Both the position numbers and the translations under genes were made by a program. A stretch of DNA of 64,000 bases from Ruminococcus sp. (lineage in GTDB: Bacteria; Bacillota; Clostridia; Oscillospirales; Ruminococcaceae), in assembly GCA_017521805.1 (NCBI GenBank), contig JAFXDK010000057.1, forward strand, positions 25,426-89,425, given 5' to 3'. Of this stretch, positions 1-6,899 are shown piece by piece. A model generated the notes under the pieces. The model was given only the letters and a program-made list of their open reading frames with translations, ran no database searches and was not told where the DNA came from. The number at the start of each line of letters is the position of its first letter. Within the stretch, counting starts at the first letter, position 1.

Positions 1-1
1 T

Positions 2-124
2 TATATTCACAGACGTGCTGTATCATATTTAGTGAATGAGAATGATAATTTTGATTTTACAGAATATGTTGTAATGGATAAAAACAGAAATATGATTTAC
101 AGTGAAAATGGGAAAAAAGAATAG
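2..124 (+). CDS. C-terminal 40 residues of an unidentified protein (cut by window edge)
   Basis: An open frame runs from the window edge to a TAG at 122-124, directly followed by a second in-frame TAA. It encodes a charged C-terminus ending in SENGKKE. A perfect-stem terminator follows at 131, which fits a real gene end. The fragment is too short to assign a family. Confidence 0.55.
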   Translation, partial: YIHRRAVSYLVNENDNFDFTEYVVMDKNRNMIYSENGKKE

Positions 125-130
125 TAATGT

Positions 131-163
131 AAAACAGGCGACACACCTCGCCTGTTTTATTTT
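131..163 (+). terminator. Rho-independent terminator
   Basis: A perfect 10-bp stem (131-140 with 149-158) closes an 8-nt loop and is followed by a T-rich tract. It ends the partial gene at the left edge. Confidence 0.85.
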
Positions 164-259
164 GCATAAAAAATAAGTGTTTTATTTGTGCAGTATTACT
201 AAAATATATGTCGTATTTTGTGTATCTGAGGAAATGTAGGTGAAATGTTCGGAGAGTGC

Positions 260-288
260 TTGACAGATTTGCAAAAATAGTGTATAAT
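260..288 (+). promoter_or_regulatory. Sigma-A promoter of the sortase operon
   Basis: Consensus TTGACA (260-265) and TATAAT (283-288) are separated by 17 bp. The first gene starts at 371, giving a leader of about 75 nt. Confidence 0.88.
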
Positions 289-370
289 TAAGTATCATAA
301 AATAGGTGTATTATGACAAGTTGTATTCACTTTTTTTGTGAAAGTTTTCCTGCGGAGGCGAAGACAGCTG

Positions 371-1849
371 ATGAACAATTCAGAGAATAAAGACATCTTA
401 GACAATACAAGCAGTGACGAAGCTTCTGCAAGAGCAGAAAAAATAAGAGCTATTCGTGAGTCTCTGCGAGATACCGATGAAAGCAACGATGTGCAGGCTG
501 AGGATGCTTCTGCCGCCAATGCCGCCGCTATGGGTATTCCTGTGGCAAATGTGGTGAACAGCAGTACTCAGGCAGAAATTCCTGAAAAGAAAAAGTCCGG
601 AAAAAAGAAAAAAACTCTGAAACAGAAAATCCGCGGATTATTCCCCGAAAAAGGCGATGGTGCAGCGGAAATAATCAGAAAAATTGTTTTTCTTATTTCT
701 ATTATCGCCATTATCGTCTGCGGTTATCTTGTGGCTGACTACTACCTTGACTTGTGGAGAAGTCGCGCTCAGTACAGCGACCTTGCGGGTATGTATGAGA
801 CATACGAGCCTATTATCGAGGATGTTCCCGTTGAAATTCCTGTGGAGGAGCCAAAAGAAAAAGAGTATACCATGCTGGATGGTGCAAGAAAGCTTCTGGA
901 TATAAATCCCGATACAGTCGGCTATCTGCGTATTCCTACCAAAAATGGCGGCGACCCCATTATTGATCTCCCTGTTGTACAGGCTGAGGATAATATGAAA
1001 TATCTCGACATTAATTTCAAGGGTGAAGATTCAAGAACAGGTACTCTTTTCCTCGATTGCAGAAATCATTTTGACGAGGTTGAAAACGGCAAACTTAAAC
1101 ATCCAAACTCAGATAATCTTGTGGTCTATGGTCATAATATGGCTGATGAAAGTATGTTTGGCAAACTGAAATATTACTACGCAGATGCAGAATTTTATAA
1201 AAAGCATCCCGTAATTCAGTTTAATTCAAATTATGAGACATATTATTTCAAAATCTTTGCTATATTTATAGTAGACGCAAAGGACGAGTCCGAAACAAAG
1301 TATGATTGCTGGAATCAGCTCAGCTTCGATGGCGAGGAAGCTTTCTATAATTTTGTTAATGAGGCTAAGAGAAGAACTATTTATAATAATGACATTGACG
1401 TAAAATACGGCGATAGACTTCTCACACTTTCTACCTGCCATTACTTATTGCAGGATAGAAGCCGTCTTATGATTATGGCAAGAAGCGTCCGTCCGGGTGA
1501 GGGATTGTATACAAATACAGATACAAGCAAGAAAAATAAAAATATAAAATGGCCTTCAATGTACTATAATACCAAGACAGATGAGAAGTACGACGATAAG
1601 GCAATTTTCGTTCCTTATGGACCGGAGGAAGCTGTAAAGGAAGCGGAAGCAGCCCTTGCAGCCGAAAAGAAGAAAAAAGAGGAAGAAAGAAAGAAGAAAG
1701 AGGCTGAAAAGAAGAAAAAGGAAGAAGCGGCAAAGTCCACAGGGGCTTCAAAATCAAAGACTACCGCAAAATCCAAATCAGCTTCAAAAACAACAGCGAA
1801 AACAAAAACTACTGCCGCGGCGAAAACAAAGACTGCCGCTGAGGGATGA
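371..1849 (+). CDS. Class B sortase, membrane-anchored, with Lys/Ala-rich C-terminal tail
   Basis: The protein has 492 residues. A charged cytoplasmic N-terminus of about 100 residues precedes one membrane segment (about 104-122) and an extracellular sortase domain. The sortase triad is visible as His255 (VVYGHNM), Cys356 (LTLSTC) and Arg365. Sortases cut a sorting signal at the Cys and attach the substrate to a cell-wall or pilus nucleophile; the spacing around YGHNM and the long insert fit class B. The tail after about residue 415 is a Lys/Glu then Lys/Thr/Ser/Ala low-complexity stretch, unusual for sortases and possibly wall-interacting. The start at 371 has GGAGG at 354-358. An in-frame ATG at 338 lacks such a site. 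The next gene, a second sortase, begins 9 bp downstream. No substrate with a clear sorting motif is adjacent. Confidence 0.85.
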   Translation: MNNSENKDILDNTSSDEASARAEKIRAIRESLRDTDESNDVQAEDASAANAAAMGIPVANVVNSSTQAEIPEKKKSGKKKKTLKQKIRGLFPEKGDGAAEIIRKIVFLISIIAIIVCGYLVADYYLDLWRSRAQYSDLAGMYETYEPIIEDVPVEIPVEEPKEKEYTMLDGARKLLDINPDTVGYLRIPTKNGGDPIIDLPVVQAEDNMKYLDINFKGEDSRTGTLFLDCRNHFDEVENGKLKHPNSDNLVVYGHNMADESMFGKLKYYYADAEFYKKHPVIQFNSNYETYYFKIFAIFIVDAKDESETKYDCWNQLSFDGEEAFYNFVNEAKRRTIYNNDIDVKYGDRLLTLSTCHYLLQDRSRLMIMARSVRPGEGLYTNTDTSKKNKNIKWPSMYYNTKTDEKYDDKAIFVPYGPEEAVKEAEAALAAEKKKKEEERKKKEAEKKKKEEAAKSTGASKSKTTAKSKSASKTTAKTKTTAAAKTKTAAEG

Positions 1850-1858
1850 TGTAATAAA

Positions 1859-2773
1859 ATGAACAGAACAGGCAAGATGATTTCAGTCTGTGCGTTGCTT
1901 GCAGCTGCGGGATTAACCCTCACAGCCTGCGAAAGCAAAGAGAAGGAAGTAGTTTCCGAAGTGATTGTGCAGACCACAGAGGCTCCTACAGAGCCGCCTA
2001 CTATGCCGATTTATGACGAATATGTACCGTCCGTTGACGGAATGACAGAAAAAACAGACATATTGCTTAAAAAGAATAAGAATTATGCAGGCTGGATAAG
2101 AATTAAAAATACCTCTGTTGATTATCCTTTTCTTAAAGATCCGGGAGAAATCCAGGAGGGACAGCCTTATTATCGTAATGAGTTTCACGATGCAAATTCC
2201 TTTTATCTACATAAGGATTTTGAAAGGAATTACGAGTTTGCAGGTTCTTTATTTATGGATTACCGCGATGAATTCGGTGCGGTAGATGAAACTCAATCTG
2301 AAAATATTGTAATCTACGGTCATAACATGCTGAATCTGACTATGTTCGGTTCGCTGAGAAATTATTACAATGACCATTCATTCTGGGAACAGGCGGCTTT
2401 TATTGAGCTGAGTTCACAGTATGCTGACTATGACTATGTTGTATGCGGCAATGCCATAACCAGCGGATACAAGGAGTCTGACTTTGTATACTGGGATATG
2501 GAGGAGCTTGACACACAGGAGGACTTCGACTTCTACAAAAACAAGCTCCGCGAAAAACAAGTTTTCGATACGGGCGTTGATGTGAAGTTCGGCGATAAAC
2601 TGCTGACTTTATCAACATGTTACGGCGATTCCGATGCCAATCTGAGATTCATATTGGTTGCAAGGCGGCTCCGTGAAGGAGAAGTTGCCGGTGATTTGTC
2701 AACAATTCAGCGCACCGACGAATATATAAAAAAACATAAAGAAAAAGAAAAGACGACAAAGGAAATAAGCTAA
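1859..2773 (+). CDS. Class B sortase, predicted lipoprotein
   Basis: The protein has 304 residues with a lipoprotein signal peptide ending in lipobox LTAC (Cys24), so it should be anchored by lipid rather than by a transmembrane helix. After a short Thr/Pro/Glu linker comes a sortase domain with His155 (VIYGHNM), Cys254 (LTLSTC) and Arg263. The domain resembles that of the gene just upstream but lacks its Lys-rich tail, so the pair looks like an old tandem duplication with diverged anchoring. It is probably cotranscribed with the upstream sortase and the downstream SpoIID-like gene. The sortase call is firm. The lipid anchoring is a prediction from the lipobox. Confidence 0.83.
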   Translation: MNRTGKMISVCALLAAAGLTLTACESKEKEVVSEVIVQTTEAPTEPPTMPIYDEYVPSVDGMTEKTDILLKKNKNYAGWIRIKNTSVDYPFLKDPGEIQEGQPYYRNEFHDANSFYLHKDFERNYEFAGSLFMDYRDEFGAVDETQSENIVIYGHNMLNLTMFGSLRNYYNDHSFWEQAAFIELSSQYADYDYVVCGNAITSGYKESDFVYWDMEELDTQEDFDFYKNKLREKQVFDTGVDVKFGDKLLTLSTCYGDSDANLRFILVARRLREGEVAGDLSTIQRTDEYIKKHKEKEKTTKEIS

Positions 2774-2812
2774 CATATAGCACGTATTTTACGTGCGATT
2801 GAGGTGATTCCA

Positions 2813-4360
2813 ATGGATAAGATAAGCTTTAAGAAAGTTGCGTCTTTGCTCGCTGCTTCTCTCGTGACAGGCGGTGCCGTTATAGGTACTGTATATGCCA
2901 CAGATGCAACAGTGCCGAAGGACGCGGCCGTTACTACAGCTGCTCAGTTATCCGAAGCCGATAGCACTTCTTCAACGACTGAAATGTCAACAGAGGCTAT
3001 GGCTGAGGAAAATGGTGAGGATATCGATTGGTATAAGGCAGAGCTTGACAGCTACGATGACAGTCTGTCTCTTATCAGCTACGAAGCTTCACCGGAATCA
3101 TCGGGAAAAAATAAGAAAAAGGGTCCAACTCCTGTTGAACTGAATGTTACCGGCGGATATGTCGGCGATATTCCGTGGATGGAAAGCGAACCGGTGATTG
3201 AATCAAATCCCGGTCAGTTCGCTGTTGTTACATACGGCTGGGGACACGGCGTGGGAATGAGCCAGAACGGTGCTAATTTCTACGCTACCTACAGCGGATG
3301 GACCTATCAGGATATCCTTTTCCATTATTATCCCGATACATACCTCATGGATACAGGGGAGGCTTACGACGAGGAAATTACAGTTGCAGGAGTTTCAGGT
3401 GACGTTATTTCCATGGTTTCTCAGATAGTGTTCAATGAGGTCGGCGGCTCTATGAATTACGAGGCTATTAAAGCTCAGGCTGTTGCGGTATATACCTATT
3501 GCAAGTATAACGGCAACGATTCAAGTGACCTGAGATGCAAGCCTTGTCCTCCACAGATAGTTGTTGACGCTGTTACCGAGGTTCTCGGTCAGGCGCTCTA
3601 CTACGACGGAGATTTTGCATTGACTATGTTCTCCGCTTCAAGCGGCGGTATTACCGCAAACTGCGATGAAGTTTTCTGGAGAGATTTACCTTATCTGCGT
3701 TCAGTTCCAAGTGATTATGACGCAGCATACGACCCCCACTATGGTACGGTTACATATATTGACGATTTTCAGCTTAAAAATATGATTGAGAGTGCATACG
3801 GCATTACTCTTTCGAACGATCCGTTTAACTGGATTAAGCCTGAGTATTCCGACGAAACAGGATATGTAACATACGTAAACATAGATGATCAGGTTACAGT
3901 AAAGGGATATGAGTTCAAGCTTGCTATGGGACTTAAATCCTCAAAATTCAACGTTCACTACACTCCCAGACCTGAGGGAGAGGTTATGCCCGGTGGTTCT
4001 TCTGATATCGTTGTGGTAAACCCTGAGTATACACAAACTCCGGGTGTGTGGTATCCTAATAATCAGCCAACAGACATCGGATTGATTCCCGAGCCTACAG
4101 AGCCGACTTATGAGGACACTACAACGGGCAGTGAATGGAATGAGCCAACTACAGACTGGTATCAGGAACCAACATGGTCTGAAAGTACTACAGGCTGGAC
4201 AGACGGAACAACGCACTGGACAGAGCCCACTACAAGCTGGACTGATAGTACAACATCATGGACTGATAGCACAACAAGCTGGACAGACGACTCATACAAC
4301 AGTTATGATTATAACTACGACTATAATAGCTACGATTCCAATTATAATTACGGCTATTAA
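2813..4360 (+). CDS. Secreted SpoIID/LytB-like protein with permuted motif order and Thr/Trp-rich tail
   Basis: The protein has 515 residues and a signal peptide of about 28 residues. SpoIID family signatures are present: GHGVGMSQ (about 144-151) with the following DILFHYYP, then EAIKAQAVA (about 217-226), ALYYDGD, SASSGG (about 275-280) and LPYLRSV. SpoIID is a lytic transglycosylase that acts on denuded glycan strands during engulfment. In known members the GHGVGMSQ block ends the domain; here it comes first. The C-terminus (after about 425) has repeated TTSWTDS units and then a Tyr/Asn/Asp-rich end, typical of low-complexity surface tails. The ATG at 2813 is preceded by GAGGTG; a GTG at 2804 lies inside that site. 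A 7-bp hairpin (2780-2796) sits in the gap after the lipoprotein sortase. Confidence 0.75.
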   Translation: MDKISFKKVASLLAASLVTGGAVIGTVYATDATVPKDAAVTTAAQLSEADSTSSTTEMSTEAMAEENGEDIDWYKAELDSYDDSLSLISYEASPESSGKNKKKGPTPVELNVTGGYVGDIPWMESEPVIESNPGQFAVVTYGWGHGVGMSQNGANFYATYSGWTYQDILFHYYPDTYLMDTGEAYDEEITVAGVSGDVISMVSQIVFNEVGGSMNYEAIKAQAVAVYTYCKYNGNDSSDLRCKPCPPQIVVDAVTEVLGQALYYDGDFALTMFSASSGGITANCDEVFWRDLPYLRSVPSDYDAAYDPHYGTVTYIDDFQLKNMIESAYGITLSNDPFNWIKPEYSDETGYVTYVNIDDQVTVKGYEFKLAMGLKSSKFNVHYTPRPEGEVMPGGSSDIVVVNPEYTQTPGVWYPNNQPTDIGLIPEPTEPTYEDTTTGSEWNEPTTDWYQEPTWSESTTGWTDGTTHWTEPTTSWTDSTTSWTDSTTSWTDDSYNSYDYNYDYNSYDSNYNYGY

Positions 4361-4375
4361 ATGACCAATGATATA

Positions 4376-4426
4376 CAAGTCTTTGCGGTGGACGTACAGG
4401 TCTGAAGCAAAGGCTTGTTTACGTTT
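4376..4426 (+). terminator. Probable terminator after the sortase/SpoIID-like operon
   Basis: Arms 4376-4386 and 4407-4417 pair over 11 bp with one G-U, followed by a T-rich stretch. The loop is long (20 nt), so efficiency is uncertain. Confidence 0.5.
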
Positions 4427-4441
4427 TGGAATTCATCGTTG

Positions 4442-4505
4442 AAAAAGGTGAAAAATTCCTGAAAATATCCACCTTTTTATGCCTTGTGGGTGAAAAAAGG
4501 TGGAT
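4442..4505. repeat. Inverted and direct AAAAAGGTG repeats
   Basis: AAAAAGGTG (4442-4450) is inverted at 4470-4478, and a direct copy (AAAAAAGGTGG) follows near 4494-4504. It may be a second terminator stem. I see no other content between 4430 and 4600. Confidence 0.4.
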
Positions 4506-4599
4506 TTTAAGTAATAAAATTTAATAATAAAATTTAAAATTCGGCAAAGTCTCCAAATATTTCCGATTTCCACTATTTATGATTGTGTAGTATGCCCTC

Positions 4600-4628
4600 T
4601 TGAAAAATAGTTCTAAATGGAGTATAAT
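4600..4628 (+). promoter_or_regulatory. Sigma-A promoter of the mraZ / division-wall cluster
   Basis: TTGAAA (4600-4605) and TATAAT (4623-4628) are 17 bp apart. mraZ starts about 100 bp downstream. Confidence 0.8.
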
Positions 4629-4636
4629 GTATTTAG

Positions 4637-4698
4637 GGTGAATTCAGGTGATGAGTTGTAAAATTTTCCATTTTTTGGTGAATTTAGGCAACGAATTG
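4637..4698 (+). promoter_or_regulatory. Candidate MraZ operator (GGTGA direct repeats)
   Basis: Two 22-bp imperfect direct repeats (4637-4658 and 4677-4698; 17 of 22 positions identical) start exactly 40 bp apart. Each begins GGTGAATT and has a second GG-containing half 10 bp later. They cover the expected transcription start and leader of mraZ. MraZ is known to bind short G-rich direct repeats ahead of its own gene. Assignment here is by position and form. Confidence 0.45.
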
Positions 4699-4729
4699 TG
4701 ACACAAAAGGAAAAAAGGAGGCGAATATC

Positions 4730-5161
4730 ATGAGCGAGCCGTTATGCGGTACTTATAATCCCAGTATCGACACTAAGGGCCGTATGAGCTTTCCGACTAA
4801 GCTCCGTGATATTCTTGGTGCCGAATTTTATCTTTGTGTTGGTCACGATAAAAATTACATCGCCGTTTACTCCGTGGAAGAGTTCAAGAATTACTGCGGT
4901 AAGCTCAATGAAATCCCCGGCGATATCGGTTCGGAGATAAGACGTGAGCTTCTTGCCGGTGCCGATAAGCAGATTCCCGATAAGCAGGGCAGAATATTTA
5001 TTTCACAGACATTAAGAGAATTTGCTGGAATCACCGACGAAGTTACCGTAATAGGCAATATGAACAGAGCTGAGATATGGAATCCTGCTCTTTATGCCGA
5101 AAGCAGAAAGAGCCTCGATCCCGCTGCTAAAAAGGCGGCGCTGGCTAATCTTGTGCTTTAA
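4730..5161 (+). CDS. mraZ: Transcriptional regulator MraZ
   Basis: The 143-residue protein has the two-fold SpoVT-AbrB-type MraZ architecture: an N-terminal half with SIDTKGRMSFPTKLRD and a C-terminal half with DKQGRIFISQTLREFAG. MraZ is a DNA-binding ring-forming protein that represses its own division and cell-wall operon. It sits first in the cluster, 39 bp ahead of rsmH, as in most Firmicutes. A strong AAGGAGG lies just upstream of the ATG. Length is normal for the family. Confidence 0.96.
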   Translation: MSEPLCGTYNPSIDTKGRMSFPTKLRDILGAEFYLCVGHDKNYIAVYSVEEFKNYCGKLNEIPGDIGSEIRRELLAGADKQIPDKQGRIFISQTLREFAGITDEVTVIGNMNRAEIWNPALYAESRKSLDPAAKKAALANLVL

Positions 5162-5199
5162 TGGCTGTGCCGTTAAGGCTGTATTATAAGGAGCTGTAA

Positions 5200-6141
5200 A
5201 TGGAATTCAGACATATCCCTGTTCTTCTTGACCAATGTATCGAAGGACTTAATATCAACCCCGACGGCATATACATTGACTGTACTGCCGGAGGAGGCGG
5301 ACATTCCTCTGCAATTGCTGCAAAATTAAGCGAAAAGGGTAGATTATTCTCCCTCGACCGCGACCCCGATGCTGTTAAAGCTGCATCGGCGAGATTGGCA
5401 GAATTCCCCAATGCACGAGTAATTCACAGGAATTATTCAGAGCTTGATATGATTCTTGCTGAACTCGGTATAGACGGTGTTGACGGTATACTTATGGATT
5501 TAGGCGTATCTTCACACCAGCTTGACGAAGAAAGCAGAGGCTTTTCCTACCATACCAACGCTCCTCTTGATATGAGAATGAGCCAGAGTGGTATGAGTGC
5601 CGCAGATGTGGTCAATACTTTTTCTGAGCAACAGCTTGCAAAGATTATATTTGAGTATGGCGAGGAGAAATTTTCCCGCCGTATCGCTATGAATATTATC
5701 AAGGCAAGAGAAATTGCTCCTGTAGAGACAACTCAGCAATTGGCAGATATCATAAGGGAAAGTGTTCCGCAGAAAGCACGGAGAGACAAAAATCCCTGTA
5801 AAAAAACGTTTCAGGCAATACGTATAGCTGTCAATGGAGAATTTGAGCACCTTTCGGAAGGTCTCGACAAAGCTTTTGATGCGCTGAAGCCTGGAGGCAG
5901 ACTTGCCGTTATCACTTTCCATTCCTTAGAGGACAGAATCGTAAAACAGCGATTTGCAGGTTGGTGTAAGGGTTGTATATGTCCGCCTGATTTCCCTCAA
6001 TGTGTATGCGGACGCAAGCCGCAGGGAATACTTGTGAACAAAAAGCCCATAGAGGCTGACAGTGAAGAACTGGAAAACAACAACAGAAGCAGAAGCGCGA
6101 AGCTCAGAGTTATTGAAAGGAGTACGGACTGCAATGGCTGA
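5200..6141 (+). CDS. rsmH: 16S rRNA (cytosine-1402-N4)-methyltransferase RsmH
   Basis: The protein has 313 residues, the usual size. The SAM-binding loop IDCTAGGGGHSSAI is near residue 26, and the family motif MDLGVSSHQLDEESRGFSY is near residue 100. Near the C-terminus are FHSLEDRIVKQRF and a Cys-rich CKGCICPPDFPQCVCG segment. The enzyme N4-methylates C1402 in the ribosomal P site. It follows mraZ, and its last 8 bp overlap the downstream FtsL-like gene, suggesting coupling. AAGGAG precedes the ATG. Confidence 0.96.
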   Translation: MEFRHIPVLLDQCIEGLNINPDGIYIDCTAGGGGHSSAIAAKLSEKGRLFSLDRDPDAVKAASARLAEFPNARVIHRNYSELDMILAELGIDGVDGILMDLGVSSHQLDEESRGFSYHTNAPLDMRMSQSGMSAADVVNTFSEQQLAKIIFEYGEEKFSRRIAMNIIKAREIAPVETTQQLADIIRESVPQKARRDKNPCKKTFQAIRIAVNGEFEHLSEGLDKAFDALKPGGRLAVITFHSLEDRIVKQRFAGWCKGCICPPDFPQCVCGRKPQGILVNKKPIEADSEELENNNRSRSAKLRVIERSTDCNG

Positions 6142-6565
6142 AAATGATTCTGTAAAACAGCAGGGTCGGCAAGCTGACAGCCATACAGGCGGTGAATCAA
6201 AAACAGGTTCGGTAATATCCATTGTTTTTATCGCTGTTCTTGCAGCTGCACTTCTCGGAACTGTAATTTATAGCCTTGACAGAAGAAATACAATGTACAG
6301 CAAGGTGGCAGTTCTCAATGAGGAACTTACTCATGCCGAGGCTGAAAATGTCAGGCTGCAAACAGAGCTTGAAAGTAAGATATCTGCAAAAAACGTCGAA
6401 GATTATGCTGAAAATGTATTGGGGATGACAAAAATAGATTCCTCCCAGATAAAGTACATCGAGATTCAGACCGATGACGTGGTTAATATTCCTGAACAGG
6501 ACGACGGTCTTATTGCAAAGATAAAAAAATTCTTTGATCGTTGTGTGGAATATTTCAGAGGTTAG
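6134..6565 (+). CDS. ftsL: FtsL-like bitopic cell-division protein
   Basis: The 143-residue protein has a short polar cytoplasmic N-terminus, one transmembrane segment (about 25-46), and a coiled-coil-like extracellular stretch (VAVLNEELTHAEAENVRLQTELESK). This is the form of FtsL/DivIC-type septal proteins, which join FtsQ/DivIB and the FtsW-PBP2 synthase. Sequence is poorly conserved in this family, so the call rests on topology and its place between rsmH and the division PBP. The start at 6134 is preceded by AAAGGAG and overlaps rsmH by 8 bp; an upstream in-frame start would lie deep inside rsmH. Confidence 0.75.
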   Translation: MAENDSVKQQGRQADSHTGGESKTGSVISIVFIAVLAAALLGTVIYSLDRRNTMYSKVAVLNEELTHAEAENVRLQTELESKISAKNVEDYAENVLGMTKIDSSQIKYIEIQTDDVVNIPEQDDGLIAKIKKFFDRCVEYFRG

Positions 6566-6899
6566 TCCACATATATATTAAAAGGGACAGCCGCTGATAA
6601 AAATATAAAAAAGCTAACGGCAACAAAAATATATAAGCCGTAGTGATAGTAGAACACGGAGGCACAACGAGTGATCGGTATAAAAGGATTGCTCTCCCAC
6701 ATATAAAAAAATAAAAACGGGAGAGCAAATCCTTCGCTTACGGGACAACAAGCGAAACCTTTACATCGTGTGTCAAAGAGCAAAGACATCACAGAGATGT
6801 TCATAGGCAGGGTTGCTCATAAACCCTGCCTTATTTATTGATAAATGTATAAAATTTATCATCATGAGGAATTGCCATAACAATAGAAAGGAAAAAGGT
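6566..6899 (+). other. Structured spacer inside the division cluster (stacked hairpins)
   Basis: No gene is visible in this 334-bp gap. It contains successive stems: 6684-6698 with 6719-6734 (15 bp with one bulge), 6733-6739 with 6750-6756, 6786-6790 with 6796-6800, and 6806-6814 with 6822-6830. The rest of the cluster has gaps of at most about 100 bp. It may be a structured leader, an attenuator or a decayed element. Confidence 0.5.
6806..6840 (+). terminator. Terminator-like hairpin ahead of the division PBP gene
   Basis: A perfect 9-bp GC-rich stem (6806-6814 with 6822-6830) is followed by TTATTTATT. It could end ftsL transcripts or act as an attenuator, since the next start is only about 60 bp away. 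Confidence 0.55.

Noticed and set aside
1615-1977. Minus-strand ORF rich in Phe/Ser/Ala
   Set aside because: It is the antisense of the Lys/Ala-rich tail of the sortase and has no ribosome site or promoter.
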